Below are positions 1-7,947 of a stretch of DNA of 16,744 nucleotides, one piece after another. A program made the translations under genes and the position numbers. The stretch is from the NCBI RefSeq assembly GCF_000719095.1, contig NZ_JOEH01000057.1, positions 1 to 16,744 on the forward strand, read 5' to 3'. The notes under the pieces were generated by a model. It worked only from the letters and a program-made list of their open reading frames with translations. It had not been told where the DNA came from and ran no database searches. The stretch's first letter is position 1. Every line of letters begins with the position of its first letter. This stretch comes from Streptacidiphilus jeojiense (GTDB taxonomy: Bacteria; Actinomycetota; Actinomycetes; Streptomycetales; Streptomycetaceae).

Positions 1-252
1 GGTCGCCAACGCATCCGCATCGTCCTGCGACGGACACGCCACCCGCACGATCTGGCACCCCGACGCCGTCAGCTCCGCGATCTGCTGCAACGTCGCATTG
101 ACATCCGAGGTCAGCGTCGTGGTCATCGACTGCACCGACACCGGCGCGTCACCACCGACCGCCACGCTCCCCACCATGATCTGACGACTCTTGCGCCGCA
201 CGGCAAGCGGCTTGAGCGGCGTGGACGGCATTCCGAGCGAGATCGCGGTCAT
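1..252 (-). CDS. ispG: 4-hydroxy-3-methylbut-2-enyl diphosphate synthase (IspG/GcpE), N-terminal part
   Basis: The 84 visible codons begin [20 protein letters not shown] and continue through [20 protein letters not shown] and [20 protein letters not shown]. This is the N-terminal signature of actinobacterial IspG: the VQSMT loop and the start of the TIM barrel. IspG is the [4Fe-4S] enzyme that converts methylerythritol cyclodiphosphate to HMBPP late in the cytosolic MEP isoprenoid pathway. The gene runs off the left edge, so the iron-sulfur ligand cysteines of the C-terminal domain are not visible. The ATG at 252-250 is chosen because the [10 protein letters not shown] opening is typical of the family; only a weak purine-rich stretch (CAGAG) precedes it. 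It lies 168 bp downstream of rseP on the same strand, completing the dxr-rseP-ispG order found in many actinobacteria. Family identity is near certain from sequence recall; activity is inferred. Confidence 0.95.
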   Translation of the reverse strand, partial: MTAISLGMPSTPLKPLAVRRKSRQIMVGSVAVGGDAPVSVQSMTTTLTSDVNATLQQIAELTASGCQIVRVACPSQDDADALAT

Positions 253-301
253 CTCTGGCTAAGTCCCCAAGGTGAGGTGGCGGCCCGACCGGAACTCCCG
301 G

Positions 302-342
302 TGGTCCAGGAGGCTGGAGCTGCTCCCAGCTCTCCCGGACCA
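302..342 (-). promoter_or_regulatory. Hairpin in the rseP-ispG intergenic region (terminator or leader structure)
   Basis: Read on the minus strand, this 41-nt segment folds into a long interrupted hairpin. TGGTCC pairs with GGACCA at the base, GGAG pairs with CTCC above it, and GCTGG pairs with CCAGC at the top around an 8-nt loop GAGCAGCT. That gives 15 base pairs with one internal mismatch and one bulge. It lies about 80 nt downstream of the rseP stop and 50 nt upstream of the ispG start. No U-run follows, so it could be a factor-dependent or weak terminator for dxr-rseP, or a structured ispG leader. The rest of the 168-bp gap shows no recognisable promoter. Confidence 0.4.
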
Positions 343-420
343 ACCGTACGCCACAGTGCCGACCTGCCTCACATCCCGATCGGCGCCGCAACCGGAGGTT
401 CTCCCGGAGTTTCCACGGCG

Positions 421-1728
421 TCAGCCGATCTGCACCGGATTCACCACGTCGGCGATCATCACCAGCACGGTGAAGCACAGGAAGACCCCGGCCACCACGT
501 ACGCCACCGGCATCAGCTTGGCGACGTCGAAGTGGCCCGGGTCCGGACGGCGGAACAGCCGGGCCATCCGGCGGCGGAAGGACTCCCACAGGGCGCCGGC
601 GATGTGGCCGCCATCCAGCGGGAGCAGCGGCAGCATGTTGAGCAGGAAGAGCGAGAGGTTCAGCCCGGCCAGCAGCTGCACCTCGAAGGCGAACCGGTCG
701 ATCAGCGGCGCCTTCATCGCGAACGCCTCACCGCCCACCCGGGCCACGCCGACGACCCCGACCGGGGAGTCGGTGGCACGGGGGGCTCCGTCGAAGGCGG
801 AGTCCCAGAGCGCGGGGATCTTGGACGGCAGGGCCAGCACGGAGTGCACCCCGGTCTTGGCCATGTCGTACATCTGGCTCATGCTGTCGCCGAAGCTCAG
901 CGGGACCGTGGTGGTCACCGGGGAGAGCCCGACGAAGCCGGCCTTGGTGGTCTTGCTGGTCGGGTTCCCGTTGGCGTCGTCGACGTAGACGGTGTTCTCG
1001 ACCGGGGTGACCTTCAGCGTGTGCTGGGTGCCGTTGCGCTCGACGACCACCGGGATCGTGACACCGGGAGCGGACTTGCGGATGTCGCTCTGCAGCTGGT
1101 CGTAGCTGCTGATCGCGTCGCCGTTGTAGGAGACGACCTTGTCACCCGGCTTGATCCCGGCCGCGGCGGCCGGCGACGCCTTGGCCCCGGTCGGGCAGGT
1201 GTCGGTGGTGGCGCTGCCCTGGGCCAGGACGCAGGCGCTGACGTAGCTCACCGTCGGCACGGCCTTGGCCATCCCGAAGCCCATGAACAGCGCCAGGAAC
1301 AGCCCGAAGGCCAGGACCAGGTTCATGAACGGCCCGGCGAACATCACGATGACCTTCTGCCAGGGCTTCCTGGTGTAGAAGAGCCTGGTCTCGTCCCCGG
1401 GCAGGATCTCCTCGTAGGACTGCTCGCGGGCGTCCTCGATCATGCTCCGCCAGGGAGAGGTGCTGCGGGCGGTGACCTTGCCGTCCTTGCCCGGAGGGAA
1501 CATCCCGATCATGCGGATGTAGCCGCCGAGCGGGATCGCCTTGATGCCGTACTCGGTGTCGCCCTTCTTGCGGGACCAGATGGTCGGGCCGAAGCCGACC
1601 ATGTACTGCGGCACCCGGATCTTGAAGACCTTGGCCCAGGTGAGGTGCCCCAGCTCGTGCCAGGCGATCGAGACCAGCAGGCCGAACGCGAAGATGGCGA
1701 TGCCGAGGATGGTCATGAGTGCCGTCAT
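421..1728 (-). CDS. rseP: Site-2 protease, M50 membrane metalloprotease (RseP/Rip1-like)
   Basis: This 435-residue intramembrane zinc protease belongs to the family that cleaves anti-sigma factors and other membrane proteins inside the bilayer. The zinc motif HELGH is at residues 24-28 in the first membrane helix (about 5-24), with catalytic Glu25. The third zinc ligand lies in [12 protein letters not shown] near residues 364-375 (Asp372). A PDZ-like segment spans about 160-240, including [15 protein letters not shown]. Further hydrophobic helices are near 125-152, 350-370 and 406-428. The length suits actinobacterial Rip proteases. The start at 1728 is supported by the ATGA overlap with the dxr stop, which implies translational coupling. 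A second Met at codon 5 is less likely. Gene order dxr-rseP-ispG is conserved in actinobacteria. By homology to mycobacterial Rip1 it may process anti-sigma factors, but no partner gene is in view. Confidence 0.95.
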   Translation of the reverse strand: MTALMTILGIAIFAFGLLVSIAWHELGHLTWAKVFKIRVPQYMVGFGPTIWSRKKGDTEYGIKAIPLGGYIRMIGMFPPGKDGKVTARSTSPWRSMIEDAREQSYEEILPGDETRLFYTRKPWQKVIVMFAGPFMNLVLAFGLFLALFMGFGMAKAVPTVSYVSACVLAQGSATTDTCPTGAKASPAAAAGIKPGDKVVSYNGDAISSYDQLQSDIRKSAPGVTIPVVVERNGTQHTLKVTPVENTVYVDDANGNPTSKTTKAGFVGLSPVTTTVPLSFGDSMSQMYDMAKTGVHSVLALPSKIPALWDSAFDGAPRATDSPVGVVGVARVGGEAFAMKAPLIDRFAFEVQLLAGLNLSLFLLNMLPLLPLDGGHIAGALWESFRRRMARLFRRPDPGHFDVAKLMPVAYVVAGVFLCFTVLVMIADVVNPVQIG

Positions 1729-2969
1729 CGGCCACCTGCCTTCTTGATGTGGTCCTGTGCGGTGCCGCGGGCCCAGGTCTCCGCAGCCAGGACGTCCGCG
1801 AGGGTCAGCGCGGTTCCCGGACTCGGCCGACCGTGCTCGGCGACCACCTTCGCCACCGTATCCACGATGCCTGTGAACGGCAGCCGGCCGTCGAGGAAGG
1901 CGTCGACGCACTCCTCGTTGGCGGCGTTGAACACCGCCGGGGCGGTCCCGCCCAGCGCGCCGACGTGCCTGGCCAGCCCGACGGACGGGAAGGCCTCGGT
2001 GTCCAGCGGGAAGAACGTCCAGGTGGCGGCCTTGGTCCAGTCGCATCCCGGCGCGGCGTCGGGGACCCGGTCCGGCCAGCCGAGGCCCAGCGAGATCGGC
2101 ATCCGCATGTCCGGGGGGCTGGCCTGGGCCAGCGTGGAACCGTCGGTGAACTCCACCATCGAGTGAATGACCGACTGCGGGTGGACCACGACCTCGATCT
2201 GCTCGAACGGGATGTCGTAGAGCAGATGGGCCTCGATCACCTCCAGGCCCTTGTTGACCAGGGTGGCCGAGTTCACGGTGATCACCGGGCCCATGTCCCA
2301 GTTGGGGTGGTTGAGCGCCTGCTCCCGGGTGACCCCGGCCAGCTGCTCGCGGCTCCAGCCCCGGAACGGGCCGCCGCTGGCGGTGACCACCAGCTTGCGG
2401 ACCTCGCGCCGGGCCCCGCCCATCAGCCCCTGGAACAGCGCCGTGTGCTCGGAGTCCACCGGGACGATCTGGCCGGGCTTGGCGACCGCCTTGACCAGCG
2501 GACCGCCGACGATCAGCGACTCCTTGTTGGCCAGCACCAGCACCCGGCCGGCCTCCAGCGCGGCCAGGGTCGGGGCGAGGCCGATGGACCCGGTGATGCC
2601 GTTGAGCACCGAATGGCACTCGGTCCCGGCCAACTCGGTCGCAGCGTCGGGCCCGGTCAGGATCTCCGGGAGTTCCTGACCGGGCTCCGCCCCGGCCGCC
2701 AGCGCCGCGCGCAGCTCCGGCTCCGCCTCGGCCCGCGCCAGCGCGACCTTCCGTACCCCGAGCCGCAGCGCCTGCTCTGCGAGCAGGCCGACCCGGCCGC
2801 CTGCGGCAGACAGGCCGACCACCCGGAAGCGGTCGGGGTTGCGCAGCACCACGTCGATGGCCTGGGTCCCGATGGAGCCGGTGGATCCGAGGATCACCAG
2901 TTCCCGGGGGCCTTCGGGGTCGGCGACGACGGGGACGAAGCGCAGGTGCGGATCGGCGAGAGAGTCCAT
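1725..2969 (-). CDS. dxr: 1-deoxy-D-xylulose 5-phosphate reductoisomerase
   Basis: This 414-residue enzyme catalyses the first committed step of the MEP pathway: NADPH- and metal-dependent rearrangement and reduction of DXP to MEP. It is the target of fosmidomycin. The NADPH-binding glycine motif GSTGSIG is at 28-34. Other family motifs are [10 protein letters not shown] (147-156), DSEH (172-175, metal and substrate), NHPNWDMG (220-227), SVIHSMVEF (266-274), [12 protein letters not shown] (283-294) and [13 protein letters not shown] (347-359). All expected active-site blocks are present at normal length. The start is uncertain: ATG at 2969 ([10 protein letters not shown]) and ATG at 2978 (adding MVG) are both possible, and neither has a good Shine-Dalgarno sequence. 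Its TGA overlaps the rseP ATG. Upstream, 105 bp separate it from the S53 protease stop, enough room for its own promoter although none is obvious. Confidence 0.96.
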   Translation of the reverse strand: MDSLADPHLRFVPVVADPEGPRELVILGSTGSIGTQAIDVVLRNPDRFRVVGLSAAGGRVGLLAEQALRLGVRKVALARAEAEPELRAALAAGAEPGQELPEILTGPDAATELAGTECHSVLNGITGSIGLAPTLAALEAGRVLVLANKESLIVGGPLVKAVAKPGQIVPVDSEHTALFQGLMGGARREVRKLVVTASGGPFRGWSREQLAGVTREQALNHPNWDMGPVITVNSATLVNKGLEVIEAHLLYDIPFEQIEVVVHPQSVIHSMVEFTDGSTLAQASPPDMRMPISLGLGWPDRVPDAAPGCDWTKAATWTFFPLDTEAFPSVGLARHVGALGGTAPAVFNAANEECVDAFLDGRLPFTGIVDTVAKVVAEHGRPSPGTALTLADVLAAETWARGTAQDHIKKAGGR

Positions 2970-3005
2970 GCCGACCATTGTGGACTGCCGAGCCGACAGC
3001 GGAGC

Positions 3006-3097
3006 GTCAGGTCCCGTTCGGATGGTCCTTACTCCATCCGTCGGGGAGCGACCCCCCGATCCCCCACGAGCGGTCAGGTCCCGTTCGGATGGTCCTT
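3006..3097 (-). repeat. Duplicated 3' end of the S53 protease gene (25-bp exact core, period 67)
   Basis: The 25-mer starting GTCAGGTCCCGTTCGG occurs at 3073-3097, where it encodes the protein's last residues KDHPNGT plus the stop, and again at 3006-3030 beyond the stop. On the minus strand the second copy is preceded by TGGAGT where the gene has TGGTTC, and further upstream by GGGTCGCTCC against GGGTCGTTCC. The similarity therefore extends weakly past the exact core. This looks like an old tandem duplication of about 67 bp that has decayed outside the core. Small hairpins lie in the spacer (CGGATGG/CCATCCG at 3019-3040; TCGGGG/CCCCGA at 3041-3059) and could serve as a terminator. Confidence 0.85.
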
Positions 3098-5521
3098 GAA
3101 CCAGGTGAGGAACGACCCCGTGGGGCTGCCGAGGCCGGTGACGTCGTCGTAGCCCTTGGCGGTCTTCAGCGAGGAGTCCTTGTTCAGCGCGACCAGCAGC
3201 AGCGTCCCGCTGTCGTTCTGGGCGAGGAAGCTGGGCTCGTGGCCGTCCACCGGGTTCGGCACCACGTCGTGGAACTGCGAGGTCCCGTTGAGGTGGTAAA
3301 GCACCGGGTTGGCGAAGCCGAGCGGACTGCCCGAGCTCTGCACCGCCAGCGCCTCCATCGCGGAGAACAGCGGCGAGGCCAGGCTGGTGCCGCCGACCGC
3401 CTCCTCGCTGTACTTGCCGCCGGTCATGGTGAAGTTCACCCCGCCGTCGGCCGCGGTGGTGGCGGTGACCTTGCCGGTGGTCTGGCCGACAGTCAGACCC
3501 GTCAGCGGGTCGGCCAGCATCGAGACGTCGGGCTCCTCGCGGTTGACCTTGCCGGTGGCCGCGGTGGCCAGGCTGTCCGGCACCACGCCCTTCTGGTAGG
3601 ACGGCTGCGAGAAGTAGACGGAGTTGCCGCCACCGCCGCCGCCCTGGAACTTGCCGGCCGAGGTGTCCCAGCTGCTCCCGCTCTGCGGGTAGGCCACGTC
3701 GCCCCAGCCGGTCTCCCACTCGTACTGGCCCTGAGCTCCTATCCCCAGCGAGGTGCCGCCGACCCCGGTGACGAAGGGGTCGCCGGAGGGGTACGAGGCG
3801 GTCGGGCTGCTGGTGGCGTTGGAGGCCTGGGTGTAGTCGCCGTCGTCGCCGGTGGAGAAGTTGAAGGTGATGCCCTCGGCGGCCGCCTGCTGGAAGATCT
3901 GCTCACCGGCCTGGATGTCGTTGGTGTCACCGGTGCCCTCGGGGCTGCCCCAGGAGTTGGTGACGATGTCCGCGGTCCGGCCGCTGACGATCTGCTGGAA
4001 GGCGTTGAAGAACTCCGCGTCGTCGGGCTTGCGGGCGGCGTAGTAGACGATCTTGGCATCGGGGGCGACGGCGTGCACCGCCTCGATGTCCAACGTCTCC
4101 TCGCCCCACCAGCCGGAGGCCAGGTCGGCGGTGCTGGCCGCGTCGTAGGAGGCCGGCACGACCTGCTTGAACTGGTCCGAGCCGAGCTGCGGCAGGCCGT
4201 TCTCGGAGGACCAGCGGTTGACGTCCTGAACGATCGTCGGCGAGGCGTAGGCGTCGACGACCGCGATGGTGACGCCCTTGCCGGTGAGGTTGCTGCCGGT
4301 GATGCCGTAGGCGCTGCGCAGCTGGGAGACCGTGTAGCCGCACAGCAGCTGGGTCGGCTTGCTGCCGTCCGGCGCGACCGTGTCGGCGCCGGTGGCCACC
4401 CGCTGGCCGTAGTAGCTGCTGCAGTTGGCGCTGCTGCCGGCCGCGGTGCGCAGCTTCGGCGCGTCGACCGGGCTGGAGGTGGTGAGACCGGTGACGCTGG
4501 ACACGTAGTCACCGACGTTGGACGGGTACTTCGGCTGCCCGGTCGGGGCCAGGTCGGTCCGTCCGGCGTGCTTGAAGCGGTCGATCTTGATGCTGAGGGT
4601 CTTCTCCACCTCGGCGATGGTGGTGGAGACGTTGATCGACTGGGCGGTCTGCGACAGCACCTTCATACCGGCCTGCTGGACCCACTGGGTGACCGCCTGG
4701 CTGGCGTCGGCGTGGTTGGCGAAGGTCGAGTTGAAGTCCGAGGGCGAGAGGAACTTGTGGTACTTGGAGTTCCCCGGGGTGCCGACCTCGGTGGCGTAGG
4801 TGGCGAGGTTCTCCGGGCTGGACTTGGCGAACCAGACGGTACCGGTGACCACGGTGTTCGGGTCGGCGTGGCCGATGTCATTGGCCGGCACCGCCCACTT
4901 CGGCGGCACCCAGGAGGTGCCGTCGGCGGAGGTCCCGTCGGCGCTGGAGCCGCCACTGTTCTTGTTGCTCTTGCTGCCGTTGGAGGCCACCACGGCGCTC
5001 ACCCCGGCGACCAGGACCAGGGCGGTGATCGAGGCGATCAGCACGCCCTTCCGGGACCGGCGCGGACCGCCCCCGCCGCCACCACTGCCGCCGACGGGCC
5101 CGGAGGGGCCGCCCGGTCCTCCCGGGCCGCCGGGGCCACCGCCGTAGGGCGGCTGCTGGGGCGGCAGCGGAGGCTGCGGAGGCTGGCCGTACGGGTTCTG
5201 CGGCGGCTGCTGACCGTAGGGGTTCGGCGGCTGCTGCGGCTGGCCGTAGGGGTTCTGCGGCTGTGGCTGCTGCGGAGGCTGCGGGCGCCCATAGGGATTC
5301 GGCTGCTGCGGCGGTTGTTGCGGCCGGCCGTACGGGTTGGGGGGTTGCTGCGGCGGTGGCGGTTGCTGCGGCCTGCCGTAGGGGTTCGGGTTGGGCTGCT
5401 GCGGCTGCTGCGGTGGCGGGGGCTGCCGACCGTACGGGTTCTGCGGCTGCTGCGGACGCCCGTAGGGGTTCTGCGGCTGCTGGGGGTTCTGCGGATTCTG
5501 CCCGTAGGGCGGGTAGCTCAC
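3074..5521 (-). CDS. Membrane-anchored S53 family serine-carboxyl peptidase (sedolisin/kumamolisin type)
   Basis: The 815-residue protein has four parts. Residues 1-130 are a Pro/Gln/Asn-rich tail with eight NPYG repeats, followed by a Gly/Pro linker. A single hydrophobic helix spans about 159-180, preceded by PRRSRK; this predicts type II topology with the tail inside and the protease outside. A pro-kumamolisin activation domain covers about 220-350. The S53 catalytic domain runs from about 395 to the end. Expected catalytic residues are Glu475 and Asp479 (EETLDIE), oxyanion Asp559 in STGDDGD, and nucleophile Ser713 in GGTSLASP. The terminal [10 protein letters not shown] (791-800) matches the calcium site. 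The start is GTG at 5521; AGG in CAGGTCCC is a weak ribosome site. Family members are acid endopeptidases that self-cleave the prodomain; the substrate here is unknown. All key residues are present, so it is probably active. It appears monocistronic. Confidence 0.93.
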   Translation of the reverse strand: MSYPPYGQNPQNPQQPQNPYGRPQQPQNPYGRQPPPPQQPQQPNPNPYGRPQQPPPPQQPPNPYGRPQQPPQQPNPYGRPQPPQQPQPQNPYGQPQQPPNPYGQQPPQNPYGQPPQPPLPPQQPPYGGGPGGPGGPGGPSGPVGGSGGGGGGPRRSRKGVLIASITALVLVAGVSAVVASNGSKSNKNSGGSSADGTSADGTSWVPPKWAVPANDIGHADPNTVVTGTVWFAKSSPENLATYATEVGTPGNSKYHKFLSPSDFNSTFANHADASQAVTQWVQQAGMKVLSQTAQSINVSTTIAEVEKTLSIKIDRFKHAGRTDLAPTGQPKYPSNVGDYVSSVTGLTTSSPVDAPKLRTAAGSSANCSSYYGQRVATGADTVAPDGSKPTQLLCGYTVSQLRSAYGITGSNLTGKGVTIAVVDAYASPTIVQDVNRWSSENGLPQLGSDQFKQVVPASYDAASTADLASGWWGEETLDIEAVHAVAPDAKIVYYAARKPDDAEFFNAFQQIVSGRTADIVTNSWGSPEGTGDTNDIQAGEQIFQQAAAEGITFNFSTGDDGDYTQASNATSSPTASYPSGDPFVTGVGGTSLGIGAQGQYEWETGWGDVAYPQSGSSWDTSAGKFQGGGGGGNSVYFSQPSYQKGVVPDSLATAATGKVNREEPDVSMLADPLTGLTVGQTTGKVTATTAADGGVNFTMTGGKYSEEAVGGTSLASPLFSAMEALAVQSSGSPLGFANPVLYHLNGTSQFHDVVPNPVDGHEPSFLAQNDSGTLLLVALNKDSSLKTAKGYDDVTGLGSPTGSFLTWFKDHPNGT

Positions 5522-5651
5522 CTGAGGGACCTGTCTGCTCGGAGATGTGTCTGCCGGGAGCCGCCCACTTCCGCCGGATCCGCTGACGCGGCCTCAGACG
5601 CGGCGTACGGGCCCCCGGTGTCATGTCTCCATCCGTCGTACGCCTGCGCGC

Positions 5652-5680
5652 ATCGTACCGAGGCGGGGCGACCCCCAAAA
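5652..5680 (-). promoter_or_regulatory. Possible promoter for the S53 protease gene
   Basis: On the minus strand, TTTTGG (5680-5675) and TACGAT (5657-5652) are separated by 17 bp, a plausible but imperfect -35/-10 pair. It lies about 130 nt upstream of the GTG start and overlaps the terminator hairpin of the preceding acyl-CoA dehydrogenase gene, so readthrough and initiation could interact. No experimental support; the match is modest. Confidence 0.28.
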
Positions 5681-5699
5681 CCGCCAGGGTCGCCCCGCC
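5662..5699 (-). terminator. Terminator hairpin of the acyl-CoA dehydrogenase gene
   Basis: A perfect 13-bp inverted repeat, GGCGGGGCGACCC (5662-5674) and GGGTCGCCCCGCC (5687-5699), encloses a 12-nt loop. It begins 12 nt past the acyl-CoA dehydrogenase stop codon. On the minus strand the loop contains UUUU, but no U-run follows the stem, as is common for streptomycete terminators. Confidence 0.7.
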
Positions 5700-5710
5700 C
5701 TGATGACGCT

Positions 5711-7672
5711 TCAGCGGACCGTCCGGTGCACATTGTCCCGCTGCGAGGGGCCTGGGGTGGAGTCGGCGATCCAGGGTCCCTCGCCCGAGGGATCGAGGAT
5801 TCCCTGCTCCAGCCAGGTGTAGCGGCCGCCGACCACCTGGCGGGCGACCTTCCGGTCCAGGCCGTCGGTGTTGGTCCAGAGCCGGGCGAACAACTCGTCG
5901 ACCCGGATCCGGGACTGACGGCAGAACAGCTCGGCGAGCTCGTACGCCGCCCGCCCCTGCTCCGCGTCACCCGCCGCACCGGCCGTCGTACGCAGCATCT
6001 CCGCCCGGACGCACACCGCGCTCATCGCGAAGAGTTCGGCACCGATGTCGACGATCCGCCCGAGGAAGCCCTGCTTGGTCTCCATCCGGCCCTGCCAGCG
6101 GGACATCGCGTAGAAGGTGGAGCGCGCCAGCTTGCGCGCGGAGCGCTCGACGAAGCGCAACTGCCCGGACAGGTCCGGATATCCCCCTTCCGGGTGGAAC
6201 TCCCGGTAGGAGGTCGGCAGCTGGCCGGGGCCGGCGGCCAGCTTGGGCAGCCAGCCGGCGTAGAAGGCACCGGCCCTGGCCGCGGCGCGGCCCTTGCGCC
6301 TGAGGTCGGCCTCCGGCTCGATCAGGTCGCCGGCGACCTTGAGGTGGGCGTCCACCGCTTCCCTGGCGATCAGCAGGTGCATGATCTCGCTGGAGCCCTC
6401 GAAGATCCGGTTGATCCGCATGTCCCGCAGCACCTGCTCGGCCGGGACCGCCCGCTCACCGCGGGCGGCCAGCGACTCGGCCGTCTCGTAGCCGCGTCCG
6501 CCGCGGATCTGCACCAGCTCGTCGGCGATCCGCCAGCCCATCTCGGAGCCGTAGAGCTTGGCCAGCGCGGCCTCGATCCTGATGTCGTTGCGGTCCTCGT
6601 CCGCCATCTGGCTGGACAGGTCCAGCACCGCCTCCAGGGCGAAGGCGGTCGCCGCGATGAAGGAGATCTTCCCGGCGACGGCCTCGTGCTCGGCGATGGG
6701 CTTGCCCCACTGCTCGCGGGCCGCGGACCACTCGCGGGCGATCTTCAGACACCACTTGCCGGTACCCGCGCACATCGCCGGCAGCGAGAGCCGCCCGGTG
6801 TTCAGCGTGGTGAGCGCGATCTTCAGGCCGGCGCCCTCGGGACCGATCCGGTTCTCGGCGGGCACCCGCACCTGGTGGAAGCGGGTGACCCCGTTCTCCA
6901 GGCCGCGCAGGCCCATGAAGGCGTTGCGGTTCTCGACCGTGATGCCCGGTGAGCCGGCCTCGACCACGAAGGCGGTGATCCCGCCCTTGTGCCCCTCGCT
7001 CCTGGGCACCCGGGCCATGACCACCAGCAGGTCGGCGACCACTCCGTTGGTGGTCCACAGCTTCACGCCGTCCAGGACGTAGGACCCGCCGTCCTCGCTG
7101 GGGACCGCCGCCGTCGCCAGCCGGGCCGGGTCGCTGCCCACGTCCGGCTCGGTGAGCAGGAAGGCGGTGATGTCGGTGCGGGCGCAGCGCGGCAGGAAGC
7201 GCTGCTTCTGCTCCGCGGTGCCGAACTGCTTCAGCGGTTGCGGCACGCCGATGGACTGGTGCGCGGAGACCAGCGCGCTGATGGCCGGGCTGACGCTGCC
7301 GAGCAGCACCAGGGCGCGGTTGTAGTACACCTGGGTGAGGCCGAGACCGTCGTACTCGGTGTCGATCTTCATCCCGAAGACCCCGAGCTCCTGCAGGCCC
7401 CGGATCACCTCGTCCGGGATGGTCGCCTCGCGCTCGATCAGCGCGCCGTCGATCTTCGTCCCGCAGAAGGCGCTCAGCCTGGCCAGGAACGCCTCACCCA
7501 CCCGCACCGACTCCTCGTCGGGGAGCGGGTGCGGGTGGATGAGGTCCAGCCGGAAGCGGCCGAGGAACAGCTCCTTGGCGAAGCTGGGCTTGCGCCAGTC
7601 CTGCTCGCGCGCCTCCTCGGCGACGCGCCGCGCCTCGCGCTCGGTGACCTTGGGGACCTCGGGTGTGGACAT
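5711..7672 (-). CDS. Acyl-CoA dehydrogenase, large (VLCAD/ACAD9-like) form
   Basis: This 653-residue FAD flavoenzyme should introduce the alpha-beta double bond into acyl-CoA thioesters, with electron-transferring flavoprotein as acceptor. The first family signature is LLTEPDVGSDP at 172-182. Substrate and FAD-binding blocks follow (KLWTTNG 204-210; FMGLRGLENG 252-261; RLSLPAMCAGTGKW 294-307). The dimer/FAD motif QIRGGRGY is at 388-395. The catalytic base is expected at Glu425 in RIFEGSSEIM. Residues from about 445 onward form an extra helical C-terminal domain, as in very-long-chain dehydrogenases, where it replaces the fourth subunit or binds membrane; ordinary members stop near 380-400. 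The ATG at 7672 has a good Shine-Dalgarno sequence (GAGGT at 7685-7681, 8 nt spacing). A strong hairpin closes the gene. Neighbours do not indicate the acyl chain. Confidence 0.92.
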   Translation of the reverse strand: MSTPEVPKVTEREARRVAEEAREQDWRKPSFAKELFLGRFRLDLIHPHPLPDEESVRVGEAFLARLSAFCGTKIDGALIEREATIPDEVIRGLQELGVFGMKIDTEYDGLGLTQVYYNRALVLLGSVSPAISALVSAHQSIGVPQPLKQFGTAEQKQRFLPRCARTDITAFLLTEPDVGSDPARLATAAVPSEDGGSYVLDGVKLWTTNGVVADLLVVMARVPRSEGHKGGITAFVVEAGSPGITVENRNAFMGLRGLENGVTRFHQVRVPAENRIGPEGAGLKIALTTLNTGRLSLPAMCAGTGKWCLKIAREWSAAREQWGKPIAEHEAVAGKISFIAATAFALEAVLDLSSQMADEDRNDIRIEAALAKLYGSEMGWRIADELVQIRGGRGYETAESLAARGERAVPAEQVLRDMRINRIFEGSSEIMHLLIAREAVDAHLKVAGDLIEPEADLRRKGRAAARAGAFYAGWLPKLAAGPGQLPTSYREFHPEGGYPDLSGQLRFVERSARKLARSTFYAMSRWQGRMETKQGFLGRIVDIGAELFAMSAVCVRAEMLRTTAGAAGDAEQGRAAYELAELFCRQSRIRVDELFARLWTNTDGLDRKVARQVVGGRYTWLEQGILDPSGEGPWIADSTPGPSQRDNVHRTVR

Positions 7673-7781
7673 CGCGTACCACCTCGCAGCGGGTTACCGG
7701 CCAGTGCTACCAGACCGTACGCTGCGTCACCGACAGATCACCAGAGGTAAGACCCGATCGGGCCCGGGACGCCGCCCGGCG

Positions 7782-7808
7782 TCAGAGCGCCAACCCCGTC
7801 AGCACCAT
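7782..7808 (-). other. Mini-ORF copy 1 (MVLTGLAL) with Shine-Dalgarno-like GAGGG
   Basis: ATG to TGA on the minus strand encodes the same eight residues as the end of the aldehyde dehydrogenase. GAGGG sits 6 nt before the ATG, near-ideal spacing. Relative to the gene copy it has two changes, GGA to GGG and CTG to TTG, both synonymous. The stop is about 110 nt upstream of the acyl-CoA dehydrogenase start, a position where leader peptides occur. Translation is unproven; it may be a passive relic of the duplication. Confidence 0.35.
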
Positions 7809-7864
7809 CTGCAACCCTCGGGGCGCGACGCCCCGTACCCCTGCGAAACCCGAGCCACCCGGCG

Positions 7865-7891
7865 TCAGAGCGCCAGTCCCGTCAGCACCAT
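7865..7891 (-). other. Mini-ORF copy 2 (MVLTGLAL) with Shine-Dalgarno-like GAGGG
   Basis: This is the second eight-codon frame, identical in sequence to the final codons of the aldehyde dehydrogenase gene, and preceded by GAGGG (7902-7898) at 6 nt. In the parent gene the same ATG is an internal codon without this ribosome site, because the upstream flank differs (GAGCGCGTC). The duplication therefore placed a former internal Met behind a ribosome-binding-like sequence. Translation is unproven. Confidence 0.35.
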
Positions 7892-7947
7892 CTGCAACCC
7901 TCAGGGCGCGACACCCCGTACCCCTGCGAAACCCGAGCCACCCGGCG

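Noticed and set aside
277..6952. Very long plus-strand open frames (629, 477 and 1324 codons) opposite the minus-strand genes
   Set aside because: They are antisense shadows created by high GC: arginine/glycine/histidine-rich with no family motifs, while the minus-strand frames carry full catalytic signatures.
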